Below are positions 1-9,101 of a stretch of DNA of 64,000 nucleotides, one piece after another. Location: positions 1 to 64,000 of the forward strand of contig DPOU01000027.1 in NCBI GenBank assembly GCA_003539625.1. The letters run 5' to 3'. This stretch comes from Acholeplasmatales bacterium (GTDB taxonomy: Bacteria; Bacillota_I; Bacilli_A; ML615J-28; CAG-313). The translations under genes were made by a program, and so were the position numbers. The notes under the pieces were generated by a model. That model was not told the origin of the DNA. It saw only the letters and a list, made by a program, of their open reading frames with translations, and did no database searches. Numbering within the stretch: the stretch's first letter is position 1; every line of letters starts with the position of its first letter.

Positions 1-39
1 ATATTCTTCAGAAGATATTAATATAGCTATAAATGCCTA

Positions 40-606
40 ATGTTTTTGTTTTCATGCACAAAAACGGGGTCAAATCCTAAAGGGTCTAACAACTCTAGTA
101 ACAATGATGATATTGTTGATACAAAGAGTAGTAGCATTGTGTTATATTTTTCTGCAACCAGCAATACTAGAAAAGTAGCACAACAAATACAAACAAATCT
201 TAAGTGTGATATTATTGAAATTAAACCAGTAATTCCATATACTTCAGAAGATTTAAACTACAGCAATAATAATTGTAGAGCAAATCAAGAACAAAACGAC
301 GATACTGCACGACCAGAGTTTACTCAAATAAATATTGATCTAAGTTCATACGATACTATTTATATTGGATATCCTATTTGGTGGGGTAAAATGCCAAAAA
401 TAATGTACACATTTTTGGAAACTTATGATTTTAAAAACAAATCAATTATTCCATTTTGTACATCGGGTGGTAGCTCAATAACAACAAGTGTTAATGAAAT
501 TAAAAGTCTTGAACCTCTAGCTGATGTAAATAATGGTAGAAGATTTTTTTCAAATACTTCACAAAGTGATGTAGATGTATGTCTTTTGAGTATAGCTTCT
601 CAATAA
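40..606 (+). CDS. Flavodoxin-family lipoprotein, N-terminally truncated in frame
   Basis: Flavodoxin_4-type protein, expected to bind FMN and carry electrons at the outer membrane face. The FMN-loop-like stretch SATSNTRKVA (residues about 38-47) and the family hallmark GYPIWWGKMP (about 109-118) are present, and the C-terminus has the usual GRRFF segment. The first residues MFLFSC look like the end of a lipobox (LFSC), but only five residues precede the Cys, an in-frame TAA lies at 19-21, and no ribosome site precedes ATG 40. A normal lipoprotein signal peptide would need about 15 more residues, so the 5' end is probably frameshifted or lies partly outside the window. A hairpin follows the stop. 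Family confident; integrity doubtful. Confidence 0.75.
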   Translation: MFLFSCTKTGSNPKGSNNSSNNDDIVDTKSSSIVLYFSATSNTRKVAQQIQTNLKCDIIEIKPVIPYTSEDLNYSNNNCRANQEQNDDTARPEFTQINIDLSSYDTIYIGYPIWWGKMPKIMYTFLETYDFKNKSIIPFCTSGGSSITTSVNEIKSLEPLADVNNGRRFFSNTSQSDVDVCLLSIASQ

Positions 607-638
607 TGATTGTAACTAGTATATTTAAATATAAATTT

Positions 639-670
639 AACCCGATATTGTTATCGGGTTATTTAGTTAT
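639..670 (+). terminator. Hairpin terminator after flavodoxin
   Basis: A 9-bp perfect stem (639-647 with 652-660, AACCCGATA/TATCGGGTT) with a TTGT loop is followed by a weak ATTTAGTTAT tail. The U-tract is poor, so termination may be partial. Confidence 0.6.
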
Positions 671-677
671 CATGTTT

Positions 678-738
678 ATGCAAAAATACGCAAAAATATG
701 CAATTTGCATAAATATATTTATTAAAGTATGGTATAAT
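678..738 (+). promoter_or_regulatory. Promoter with TGCAA-repeat operator upstream of HTH-ATPase gene
   Basis: An extended -10 (TGgTATAAT, hexamer 733-738) lies 20 bp before the start codon. Just upstream, three closely spaced elements of the form ATGCAAAAATA / CGCAAAAATA / ATGCAATTTGCAT run from 678 to 711. The last contains a perfect inverted repeat TATGCAA-T-TTGCATA (697-711). The position over the -35 region fits an operator for the HTH domain encoded directly downstream; autoregulation is inference. Confidence 0.6.
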
Positions 739-757
739 ATAAATGAGGTGATTGAAG

Positions 758-2491
758 ATGAAACTTAAGGAATTAAGAATTTCACAAAGTTTAACTCAAA
801 CTGAATGCGCAAATTATTTAGGTGTTTCGCTTAGAACATATCAAAACTATGAAAATGATAGCACAAAAGAACACACATATAAATATATAGATATGTGTAA
901 TAAGTTAAAGTCACGTACAGATATGGTTGCAGAAACAATATTTAAATATGATGATATTTATCATACTAATGTTGTTGTAGGTGATGGACTTAATAATTTT
1001 TATAATGGTGTAGCAAAATATAGAAAAAGAGATTGCTATGAACTATTAAAGAAATTCATTGATGGTGATTATACAGGTAAGATTTGTATTCTTTATGGTT
1101 TAAGAAGAACCGGTAAAACCACACTAATTTTTCAAATGCTAAAAGAATTACCACTTCAACAAGTAGCCTACATCAAAATTCAAACTACAGATACTATGGC
1201 TAATTTAACAAAAGACTTATATAATCTTCATAAATTAGGATATAAATATATATTTATTGATGAAATAACCTTATTAGCAGATTTCATTAACACTGCAAGT
1301 GTATTATCAGATATATTTAGTATGTTTGGAATGAAAATAGTTTTATCAGGGACAGACTCATTAGGTTTTGTAATGGCAAATAGAGATGAGTTATATGATA
1401 GATGTATAATGATACATACCTCATTTATTTCTTATCGCGAATATGAAAAATTACTAAATATTCATTCAATAGATAGTTATATTGAATATGGTGGAACACT
1501 AAAAATGGAAAATATGACTTTTGATGATCCTGATATTCAACTTAATGATATTTCATTTAGAAATGATGAAACAACACGTAAATATATTGACACATCAATT
1601 AGTAGAAATATTCAACACACGTTAAAAAATGATCATTTTGGAGAATACTTTAATCAGTTAAAAGAATTGTACAATAAAGGTGAACTTACAAATGCTATTA
1701 ATCGGATAGTTGAAAATATAAATCATGATTTTTTAGTAAAAGTAATTGAAGACGAATTTAAATCACACGATCTAGGTTCCGCAAGAAATCTGCTTTTACA
1801 TGATGTACCATCTTCAATAGCGTATGCTTTAGAAGAAATTGATAAAACGAGCGTTATAAAAAGATTAAAATCTTTACTTGATATCAAAGAAAAAAATGAA
1901 ACGAAAGTAAAAATTACACAAGAATGTGTTGATAAAATAAAAAAATATTTATTAATGCTTGATTTAATAGTAAATTGTCCTGATCGATACGAAAGTGGTA
2001 AAAAGGTAGATTACTACATTTTTTCGCAACCGGGAATGAGATATTCAATAACAAAAGCGTTAGTTTATTCACTGTTGCAAGATGAATATTTCAAATCACT
2101 TTCAGAAAGTGATAAAGAATATATTACAAATAAAGTATTAACGGATGTTAAAGGAAGAATGTTGGAAGAAATAGTTTTATTAGAAGTAAATAAGGTAATC
2201 CCTAAGAATAAAGAAGCGTTTAAATTCAAATTTGATGCGGGGGGAGAATATGACATGATAATTTATGATAAATCAACTAACACTTGTAAATTATACGAGA
2301 TAAAACATAGTGATAAAATTGATGATAGACAAATCCGTTTTCTAGTTGATAAAGACAAATGTGAGCTAATTGAAAACAAATATGGTACCATTGTTGGTAA
2401 GTATGTTTTATATAGAGGACAAAATAAAAAAATTGAAAGCATCGATTATATAAATGTTGAAGTATTTTTAACTAACTTAAAGTATATATAG
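758..2491 (+). CDS. XRE HTH - P-loop ATPase - DUF4143/PD-(D/E)XK-like fusion protein
   Basis: A 577-residue protein. An N-terminal XRE-type helix-turn-helix (about 3-35, QTECANYLGVSLRTYQNYE) is followed by an AAA_14-type ATPase with Walker A GLRRTGKTT (about 114-122) and Walker B YIFIDE (about 164-169). The C-terminal third resembles the DUF4143 region and shows a nuclease-like D-(E/D)xK pattern, GGEYDMIIYD then KLYEIKHS. ATPases of this superfamily are common but their function is largely unknown; an HTH fused in front is less common. ATG 758 is chosen over an upstream TTG (752) because GAGGTG (745-750) is then correctly spaced. The next gene starts 16 bp after the stop, so the two are probably cotranscribed. 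Confidence 0.8.
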   Translation: MKLKELRISQSLTQTECANYLGVSLRTYQNYENDSTKEHTYKYIDMCNKLKSRTDMVAETIFKYDDIYHTNVVVGDGLNNFYNGVAKYRKRDCYELLKKFIDGDYTGKICILYGLRRTGKTTLIFQMLKELPLQQVAYIKIQTTDTMANLTKDLYNLHKLGYKYIFIDEITLLADFINTASVLSDIFSMFGMKIVLSGTDSLGFVMANRDELYDRCIMIHTSFISYREYEKLLNIHSIDSYIEYGGTLKMENMTFDDPDIQLNDISFRNDETTRKYIDTSISRNIQHTLKNDHFGEYFNQLKELYNKGELTNAINRIVENINHDFLVKVIEDEFKSHDLGSARNLLLHDVPSSIAYALEEIDKTSVIKRLKSLLDIKEKNETKVKITQECVDKIKKYLLMLDLIVNCPDRYESGKKVDYYIFSQPGMRYSITKALVYSLLQDEYFKSLSESDKEYITNKVLTDVKGRMLEEIVLLEVNKVIPKNKEAFKFKFDAGGEYDMIIYDKSTNTCKLYEIKHSDKIDDRQIRFLVDKDKCELIENKYGTIVGKYVLYRGQNKKIESIDYINVEVFLTNLKYI

Positions 2492-2506
2492 ATTAGGTGA
2501 TATAGT

Positions 2507-2979
2507 ATGAATAATAAAAAAAAGATATTGATATATTCCAAAAATATTTTAAAAACGAAGAAAAATATATAAAAATTGCCCTTACTGACAGTTCGTATAA
2601 AAATTATTGCGAAAAGCATAATCGTTCATGTTGCGATGACAATAAAAATTTAGCAACCTTGGGTGATGCTATAATAAAATTTGTATATGCAAAAATGTTA
2701 TACAATGAATGTGAAAATAAAAAATATTCAAAAGAAATAGAAAAATACATTACAGATGAAAAACTTGTTAGAATTGCTTCCAAATATGATTTAATAAAAT
2801 ATATTGACTTAGATGAAGATGATGATAAAATAAGAAAAGACTATGATTATGTGCATAAAAAAGGTAAGAGTCCACATAAATATATTGCAACAGCTGTTGA
2901 AGCAATGGTTGCCGCAATATATTATAATAATAATTTAGAAGAAATTGAAGAAATATTAGAGAGTTGGAAAGATTTATGA
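2507..2979 (+). pseudogene. RNase III-like domain protein, frame broken at an A8 run (possible recoding)
   Basis: ATG 2507 has a good ribosome site (AGGTGA, 2495-2500), but its frame ends after about 20 codons. Shifting -1 inside the eight-A run at 2516-2523 opens an uninterrupted frame to 2979, giving about 157 residues covering an RNase III catalytic domain: IALTDSSYKNY early, TLGDAIIKF for the LEFLGDAVL signature, and ATAVEAMVAAIYYN for the second signature. The run contains the heptamer A_AAA_AAG in the correct phase for -1 slippage. Compared with RNase III, Asp of LGDA and Glu of VEAM are kept. The Glu of LEF is Ala and the Asp of the second signature is Thr, so cleavage may be impaired. 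No dsRNA-binding domain is present. It could be a pseudogene, a slippage-expressed gene or a homopolymer sequencing error. Confidence 0.65.
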
Positions 2980-3017
2980 ATAAATATATCTTAAAATTAG
3001 AAAAAAAATAAATATTT

Positions 3018-3026
3018 TGTTATAAT
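3018..3026 (+). promoter_or_regulatory. Extended -10 promoter of brnQ-like gene
   Basis: TGtTATAAT (hexamer 3021-3026) without a convincing -35, about 40 bp upstream of the start codon. Confidence 0.5.
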
Positions 3027-3066
3027 ATGATAAATAATTAAAGAGGATAGGAACAAACAAAAAATA

Positions 3067-4440
3067 ATGAAGAAGAAATTAACAGTTAGAGATTACATTT
3101 ATATTGGTAGCATGCTCTTTGGTATGTTTTTTGGAGCTGGGAACCTAATCTTTCCAGTTTTAATGGGACAATTATCAGGAAGTAATGCATGGCTTGCAAT
3201 TTTTGGTTTTTTAATCACGGGTGTTGGATTACCTTTACTTGGTGTTGCCGCACTAGGAATTAGTAAAAGTGATGGCTTGTATGAACTATCAAGTAAGGCA
3301 GGTCGACCATATGCAATGTTTTTCACCCTTGCTTTATATTTAACAATAGGACCATTTTTTGCAATACCAAGATGTGCTACTACATCTTTTACGGTAGGTC
3401 TTGAACAATTGATACCAAGTGATGAACACTTATGGTTATATCTATTAATATTTTCAATTGTCTTTTTTACAGTAGCATTAATACTTTCACTTTATCCAGG
3501 TAAGATTTTAACATGGATAGGTAAGATTCTTAATCCAATATTTTTGGTATTCTTAGCCATTTTAGTAATAGTAGTAATATTTACTAAAACAAATCAAAAT
3601 CTAACAATTGAACCAACGGGTAATTATATAACAAAACCATTTATGACTGGTTTTCTTGAAGGTTACAATACAATGGATGCTTTAGCAAGTCTTGCTTTTG
3701 GTATAGTAGTAGTTAAAGTAATATATGGTCTTGGCGTGGAAGATGAGAATGTTGTTGCGAAAAGCACCCTAAAATCAGGTATTATTAGTTGCGTATTAAT
3801 GGCGGTTATATATGTTGCGGTGACATTTATTGGAGTTCGTAGTAGATATGTTTTAGAACCCGCTGAAAATGGTGGTGCAGCTTTTGCACAAATTGCCGAA
3901 TATTATTTAGGTAAAGGTGGTTTGATTATTTTAGCAATAATGGTTACTGTTGCTTGCCTTAAGACCGCAATTGGTTTAATTACAAGTTGTTCAGAAATGT
4001 TTACAACAATATTTCCTAAAGGCCCGTGTTACAAAGTTTGGGTGTATATATTTAGCGCAATATCGTTTACACTTGCTAACTTAGGATTAAGTTCAATTAT
4101 TAAAATTTCAATACCAGTATTAATGTTTTTATATCCTCTAGCAATAGTATTAATTTTGCTAGCATTATTTGGGAAATTATTTAACAATAGTAAGATAATC
4201 TATAAATGGACAATCGGATTCACAATAATTGGCGCAGTATATGATTTTTGTTGTGCATTACCTGCTGATTTTTTAAATTCAATCCATTTAGTAAAGCCAC
4301 TCGAATTTATAAGAAAAATACTCCCTCTTTCACAGTATGGCTTGGGTTGGATATGCCCTACATTAGTGGGTTTATTTATTGGTATAGTAATATTACTTTT
4401 CAACAATACTGAAAAGAAGGATAAAATAGTAGAGGGATGA
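3067..4440 (+). CDS. brnQ: Branched-chain amino acid transport system II carrier protein
   Basis: LIVCS-family secondary transporter importing Leu, Ile and Val, probably with Na+. The 457-residue length and hydrophobic profile (about 12 membrane segments) match the family. The N-terminal stretch SMLFGMFFGAGNLIFPVLMG is the BrnQ hallmark. AAGAGGATAGG lies upstream as ribosome site. The small membrane-protein gene that follows starts 6 bp after the stop, so the two likely form an operon. The RNase III-like frame ends 87 bp upstream, and an own extended -10 promoter is visible. Confidence 0.93.
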   Translation: MKKKLTVRDYIYIGSMLFGMFFGAGNLIFPVLMGQLSGSNAWLAIFGFLITGVGLPLLGVAALGISKSDGLYELSSKAGRPYAMFFTLALYLTIGPFFAIPRCATTSFTVGLEQLIPSDEHLWLYLLIFSIVFFTVALILSLYPGKILTWIGKILNPIFLVFLAILVIVVIFTKTNQNLTIEPTGNYITKPFMTGFLEGYNTMDALASLAFGIVVVKVIYGLGVEDENVVAKSTLKSGIISCVLMAVIYVAVTFIGVRSRYVLEPAENGGAAFAQIAEYYLGKGGLIILAIMVTVACLKTAIGLITSCSEMFTTIFPKGPCYKVWVYIFSAISFTLANLGLSSIIKISIPVLMFLYPLAIVLILLALFGKLFNNSKIIYKWTIGFTIIGAVYDFCCALPADFLNSIHLVKPLEFIRKILPLSQYGLGWICPTLVGLFIGIVILLFNNTEKKDKIVEG

Positions 4441-4446
4441 TGACGT

Positions 4447-4983
4447 ATGTATATAATGATAAAATACATAATTAAATTTAAAGACAGAATATATATAAAT
4501 TTTAGGAAAAAGATAAATAAGTTGTTAACATATGCAATACTTTGGATTCTGGCAGTAATTGTCGCGACTTATTTAGCATTTTACGGATATGGAAGAGTGA
4601 TTACCTGGTATGACTACTTCTTTGGATTGCTATTATACATTTTTTCAACATTAGCTTATATCATATACATTTTTTGGTGGTTATTTCATGATTATAGTTT
4701 AGGGTTAAAAGGTGAAGTAAAATGGTCAATAAATAAACTGGAAGAAAGTAGTGTGTGGAAATATAAACTAACTGCTAATAAACGAAATCGTTGTTATGAA
4801 GAAGAAGGAACAATCGAAAAGGTTGAAGAAAACAAACGATTCATCATCATAACTACTGATACTAATCGAGAACACATAATAATAAAAAAGAAACTAACCG
4901 AAGAAGAGGTTAAGTTTTTACAACAAATTAAGAAAGAGTTAAATGAAAAACAACGAGAAAATAATGAAATATCAAATACCTAA
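4447..4983 (+). CDS. Small membrane protein of unknown function
   Basis: 178 residues. Two hydrophobic segments (about 25-47 and 52-75) are followed by a charged cytosolic domain of about 100 residues, ending in an acidic/basic helical stretch (TEEEVKFLQQIKKEL) that could be a coiled coil. I recognise no family. The start overlaps the region just behind brnQ (AGAGGG ribosome site within the brnQ end), suggesting cotranscription. An in-frame ATG at 4456 is an alternative start. Confidence 0.65.
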   Translation: MYIMIKYIIKFKDRIYINFRKKINKLLTYAILWILAVIVATYLAFYGYGRVITWYDYFFGLLLYIFSTLAYIIYIFWWLFHDYSLGLKGEVKWSINKLEESSVWKYKLTANKRNRCYEEEGTIEKVEENKRFIIITTDTNREHIIIKKKLTEEEVKFLQQIKKELNEKQRENNEISNT

Positions 4984-6489
4984 AAATGGAAAATTATTAG
5001 AAAAGGTGAAACAGCTTTCAGTTGAACAACTATTAAAGATTGTTGTATGTCCTAATTATCGAAATGAGATGAAAGGATATATGATACATATTGTGCATTT
5101 GTACATCCCACTACTATTGAAAATGCTAAAAAGTTGATTACTAAAATAAAAAAAGTAAATCACCCAGTGTTGATAGCATCAGATATGGAAGCTGGACCTG
5201 GGACAGCAATTTTAGGAACTACAGAATTTCCATCAATTCGAGCAATCTGTTAAACAGAAGAAGAAAGATTAGCGTACGAAACAGGAAAAATTGCCGCAAT
5301 AGAATCAAGAGAAGCGTTATACGATTGGACTTTTGGACCATGTGTAGATATTTTAAAAAATCATTTTTCACCAATAACCTCAATAAGAAGTGCTAGTGAA
5401 GATTATAAAGAAGTAATTAAATACACAAAACAGTACATTCTAGGCTTACATGATAATGGCTTAATTGCCACTGCAAAGCATTTTCCTGGCGATGGAGCTT
5501 GTCTATTTGATCATCATTTAACTACTCCAATAAATCCTCTTTCAAAAGAAGAATGGAACAATAGTTACAAAAAAGTATATGAAGAAATTATTAACTCAAA
5601 CATTAAATCAATAATGATTGGACATATTGCGTTACCATGTTATGATGAAAAAGATGAAGAAACTAATCTTTATCCTCCCGCAACCCTTTCATATAGATTA
5701 ATGACTAAGTTACTAAAAGATGAATTAGGTTTTGAGGGACTTATAATATCAGATGCTACAGAAATGAGTGGTTTTTGTGGATATATCAATTACTATGAAG
5801 CTTGTGCCCGATTTTTAATGAGTGGCGGCGATTGTTTATTGTTTGCACATCCTGATGAGGAATTTATTATGAAAATGTCTGAATTAATCGATAAAGGGAT
5901 TTTGAAATTGGATATCTTAGTGAATAGAGCATATAGAGTTATTAGTTTTGTAAATGAGTGTCATAATATATCTACTAATATAAAATTTGATATAGAAGAA
6001 CATCAAAAAATTGCTAGAGAAGTAGTAGAAAAATCTGTCAAAGTTTATAGAGATAGAAAAAACATCTTGCCTTTATCTAAAAAGTATTTAAAAATTGCTC
6101 ATATAGTTATTGCTAAACAAATAAAAACAGATATTATCGGGAAATTTACCAATGAACTTGCCAAATATGCGGAAGTTACTGAGTTTATTGATCCAGGTTG
6201 TAGCGCTATAAAGAATCTTGCCAAAAGCAAGGTATATGATGCGATAATATGTACGATAGGATGTTCACAATGGTATGGAACAAATCAAATAACGCTATCG
6301 GGAACTGTTGCAAGAAATATGATGAATGGTTGGATGAAATATGAAACACCTACAATATTTGTTGATTTTGGCAATCCATACATTCATGAAGAATATGATG
6401 CAATGATAGATACGCTCATTTATACTTATGGTTATGCTAAAGATAGTTGTAGAGTGGTCGCTAAAAAAATATTTGGAGTAAGTGAGTAA
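4964..6489 (+). pseudogene. Broken glycoside hydrolase family 3 gene
   Basis: The conceptual protein is a GH3 beta-glycosidase of the NagZ/beta-N-acetylhexosaminidase-like type. Landmarks in order: LSVEQLLKI near the N-terminus, HPTTIENAKKLI, SDMEAGPG, AKHFPGDGACLFDHHLTT (substrate loop), MIGHIALP, ISDATEMSGF (nucleophile-region Asp), then a C-terminal domain with RDRKNILPLS. Two lesions are visible. A frame change near 5080-5086 (GGATATATGAT) moves frame 2 to frame 1, and an in-frame TAA stands at 5251-5253 between SIRAIC and TEEERLAYE. The rest, 5254-6489, is intact, so loss is probably recent. The N-terminus overlaps the preceding gene by about 20 bp. Confidence 0.85.
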
Positions 6490-6493
6490 CAAT

Positions 6494-6925
6494 ATGAATG
6501 AACTAAATATATATCAATTAATAGGAGAAATAATTGAAAACTGTCAATGTATTGAACATGACTTAAAAATTATTTATGCAATAGCTAAGCCTGGTGATTT
6601 TAATTATAATTTAGAAGATACTAAAAAATGGAACTTAGGCGAAATAATTGCAAAGATTGAAGAACTAGATCACAGAAATATCTTCCCTTTTGATCTTGAC
6701 GATAAAGATTATGAATTACTTAATTCAATTAGAAATGAAAGAAACTTTGTTTGCCATGAATGTTTTCAAAGCTATGAATATATAGAGGACTATCATTTTA
6801 AAAGGGTAGAGTATGAAAAAGTAGTAAATCGAGTAGCTAATTTTCATAAAATTAGTAAGCGGCTTTCACAAGCAATTGGAACAATTAGAGTGGCTATTGT
6901 TAAAGAATACAGAGGTTATAATTAA
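6494..6925 (+). CDS. Small HEPN-like protein
   Basis: 143 residues, predicted all-helical and acidic. The central RNERNFVCHE contains an R-x4-H arrangement (RNFVCH) typical of HEPN-domain RNases and HEPN-like proteins; no MNT nucleotidyltransferase partner is next to it. The N-terminus (ELNIYQLIGEIIENCQCIEHDLK) resembles the opening helix of abortive-infection-like HEPN proteins. GTG 6482 in the same frame is an alternative start, overlapping the glycosidase stop; the ribosome site is weak for both. A strong terminator follows. HEPN assignment is a motif-level inference. Confidence 0.6.
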   Translation: MNELNIYQLIGEIIENCQCIEHDLKIIYAIAKPGDFNYNLEDTKKWNLGEIIAKIEELDHRNIFPFDLDDKDYELLNSIRNERNFVCHECFQSYEYIEDYHFKRVEYEKVVNRVANFHKISKRLSQAIGTIRVAIVKEYRGYN

Positions 6926-6936
6926 ACAATTTTAGT

Positions 6937-6967
6937 AAGAAAGTATCTATTTACTTTCTTGCTTTTT
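6937..6967 (+). terminator. Rho-independent terminator
   Basis: 9-bp stem (6937-6945 with 6952-6960, AAGAAAGTA/TACTTTCTT), 6-nt loop, then GCTTTTTTC. Confidence 0.85.
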
Positions 6968-7049
6968 TCATATAATAAATGACTAAAATAAATTGCTATT
7001 TATGAAATCGTTTTCAGCCTAAAATAGGTCTTTTTTCAAATAATATTAT

Positions 7050-7077
7050 TTGATTAAATTATAAAAAAGAATATAAT
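7050..7077 (+). promoter_or_regulatory. Promoter of potABCD
   Basis: TTGATT (7050-7055), 16-bp spacer, TATAAT (7072-7077), about 52 bp before the potA start. A short CCTA/TAGG hairpin followed by six T (about 7019-7036) lies upstream and may be a second weak terminator. Confidence 0.7.
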
Positions 7078-7129
7078 TACTTTGTTAAAATTTAAACCAA
7101 AAAAGATAAATATAACAATGGAGAATTAA

Positions 7130-8278
7130 ATGAAAAAAGTACTTATTGAACTAAATGATTTAGTTAAAGTTTTTGATGATGAAAAAGTAGTAAATCATAT
7201 AAATCTACAAATATATGAGAATGAATTCTTGACAATTCTTGGACCATCTGGCTGTGGGAAAACAACTACCCTTAGAATGATTGCGGGATTCGTAAAACCT
7301 GATGAAGGTGAAATTATAATAAATGATAAAGTGGTAAATGAATTAGAACCATATGCAAGACCCGTTAATACCGTATTTCAAAAGTATGCATTATTTCCCC
7401 ATTTAAATGTAATAAAGAATGTATCTTTTGGTTTAGATAATAAAGACTTCAATAGTCTATATGAATTCTTTGGAAAAGATAAGATTATAGAAGATATAAA
7501 AAACGAAACTAAGAGTGATAAAGTAACTAAAAAACAAATCAAAAAATATCTTGATAAGAAGATTGAAGAAGAAGCTAAAAGAGTACTAAAATTAGTTAAA
7601 CTTGAAGGCTATGAACAAAAGCGTATAAATCTACTTTCAGGTGGTCAACAACAACGAGTAGCCCTAGCCAGAGCACTTATCAATAGACCACAAATCTTAC
7701 TTTTAGATGAACCTATGGCAGCTCTTGATTTAAAACTAAGACAAGATATGCAATATGAACTAAAAGAAATGCAAAGAAAGTTAGGAATAACTTTTATCTT
7801 TATTACTCATGATCAAGAAGAAGCAATGACAATGAGTGATCGTATCGTTGTCATGAATGGTGGAATTATTCAACAACTTGGAACCCCTAAGGATATATAT
7901 AATGAACCAATAAATCGTTTTGTTGCCAACTTTATAGGTGAAAGTAACATTATCGAAGGAATCTATATTGATGAAAACCATGTAAGATTTATGAATCAAG
8001 ATTTTGAATGTGTTGGTTATAAATTTGAAAAAGGTGAAAAAGTAGATGTTGTCATTAGACCTGAAGACTGGGATGTAGTACCTTTAGAAAAAGCTAAACT
8101 AACAGGTAAAGTAACTTCAAGTATCTTTAAAGGCGTATATTATGAAATATGTGCAGATATTTTAGGAATGGAAATGGTTATTCATGCCTATGAAGATGTA
8201 CCGGTTTCATCTACCATCGGCCTTAGTGTAGACCCTTATGAAATTCATTTAATGAAGGTAAAGCAAAATGAACAATAA
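7130..8278 (+). CDS. potA: Spermidine/putrescine ABC transporter ATP-binding protein
   Basis: Cytosolic ATPase of the polyamine importer. Walker A GPSGCGKTT (about 37-45), signature LSGGQQQR (about 168-175), Walker B ILLLDEPMAALD and H-loop FITHDQEEAMT are all intact, followed by a C-terminal TOBE-like domain. Between the Q-loop region and the signature there is a lysine-rich insertion of about 45-50 residues (roughly 104-150), making the protein 382 residues. I recall similar insertions in Mollicutes PotA. The next gene overlaps by 11 bp, so the four genes are translationally coupled. Confidence 0.95.
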   Translation: MKKVLIELNDLVKVFDDEKVVNHINLQIYENEFLTILGPSGCGKTTTLRMIAGFVKPDEGEIIINDKVVNELEPYARPVNTVFQKYALFPHLNVIKNVSFGLDNKDFNSLYEFFGKDKIIEDIKNETKSDKVTKKQIKKYLDKKIEEEAKRVLKLVKLEGYEQKRINLLSGGQQQRVALARALINRPQILLLDEPMAALDLKLRQDMQYELKEMQRKLGITFIFITHDQEEAMTMSDRIVVMNGGIIQQLGTPKDIYNEPINRFVANFIGESNIIEGIYIDENHVRFMNQDFECVGYKFEKGEKVDVVIRPEDWDVVPLEKAKLTGKVTSSIFKGVYYEICADILGMEMVIHAYEDVPVSSTIGLSVDPYEIHLMKVKQNEQ

Positions 8279-9101
8279 ATTAAAGAAAATGGCTACACCT
8301 TATTTAATATGGCTATATGTGTTAGCACTTGCGCCAGCAATATTTATGTTCATATTAATGTTTTTAGACACTGAAGGAATTGATACCGATGGATTAAAGT
8401 TTACCTTTAAAAATTTCGCCCAATTAAAAGAACCCTCTACAATTATTGCATTATTGAATAGTTTGAAATTTTCAATTATATCAACAGTCATATGTATTTT
8501 ACTTGGGTATATTACCGCATATTATTTATATAAATCACATTTAAAAAATAAATTTCTTTTACTAACTATTCTAATATTGCCAATGTGGTCTAATCTTTTA
8601 TTAAGAACGCAAGCATTAGCTAATATAATGGAACCTAATAATATATTTACTAGCATTTTTAATATAACGGTAAAAGAAGATGCAAAAGGACTTGCAGGGA
8701 GCGAACTTGCAATCATTATTGGATTAGTATTTACCTACTTGCCATTTATGATTTTGCCAATTTATACTGCTCTTGAAAAAATTGAACCAATGTTAGAAGA
8801 AGCATCCTTAGATCTTGGGGCTGATGAATTTAAAACTTTTAGAAAAGTAATTTTGCCATTATCATTAAAAGGAGTAGTAACGGGTTCAGTTATGGTATTT
8901 TTACCTTGTATGAGTGGCTTTGCTATTCCAGAAATTTTAGGTAAGGGTAATATCGTAATGATTGGTAACTTAATTGAACAATTCTTTAAAAATATGAACT
9001 ATAACATAGGATCATTACTTGCCATTTTGATTTTAGTTTTGATTCTACTTTCTATTTATTTAGTTAATAAATTTGATAAGGAAGGAGAAACAATACTATA
9101 A
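8268..9101 (+). CDS. potB: Spermidine/putrescine ABC transporter permease
   Basis: 277-residue inner-membrane permease of the polyamine importer with about six membrane segments. The coupling-helix (EAA) motif is visible as EEASLDLGADEFKTFRKVILPLS. It starts inside the 3' end of potA and ends in TAATG, where the TAA stop shares its last A with the potC start, a classic coupled arrangement. Partner of PotC in the membrane heterodimer. Confidence 0.94.
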   Translation: MNNKLKKMATPYLIWLYVLALAPAIFMFILMFLDTEGIDTDGLKFTFKNFAQLKEPSTIIALLNSLKFSIISTVICILLGYITAYYLYKSHLKNKFLLLTILILPMWSNLLLRTQALANIMEPNNIFTSIFNITVKEDAKGLAGSELAIIIGLVFTYLPFMILPIYTALEKIEPMLEEASLDLGADEFKTFRKVILPLSLKGVVTGSVMVFLPCMSGFAIPEILGKGNIVMIGNLIEQFFKNMNYNIGSLLAILILVLILLSIYLVNKFDKEGETIL

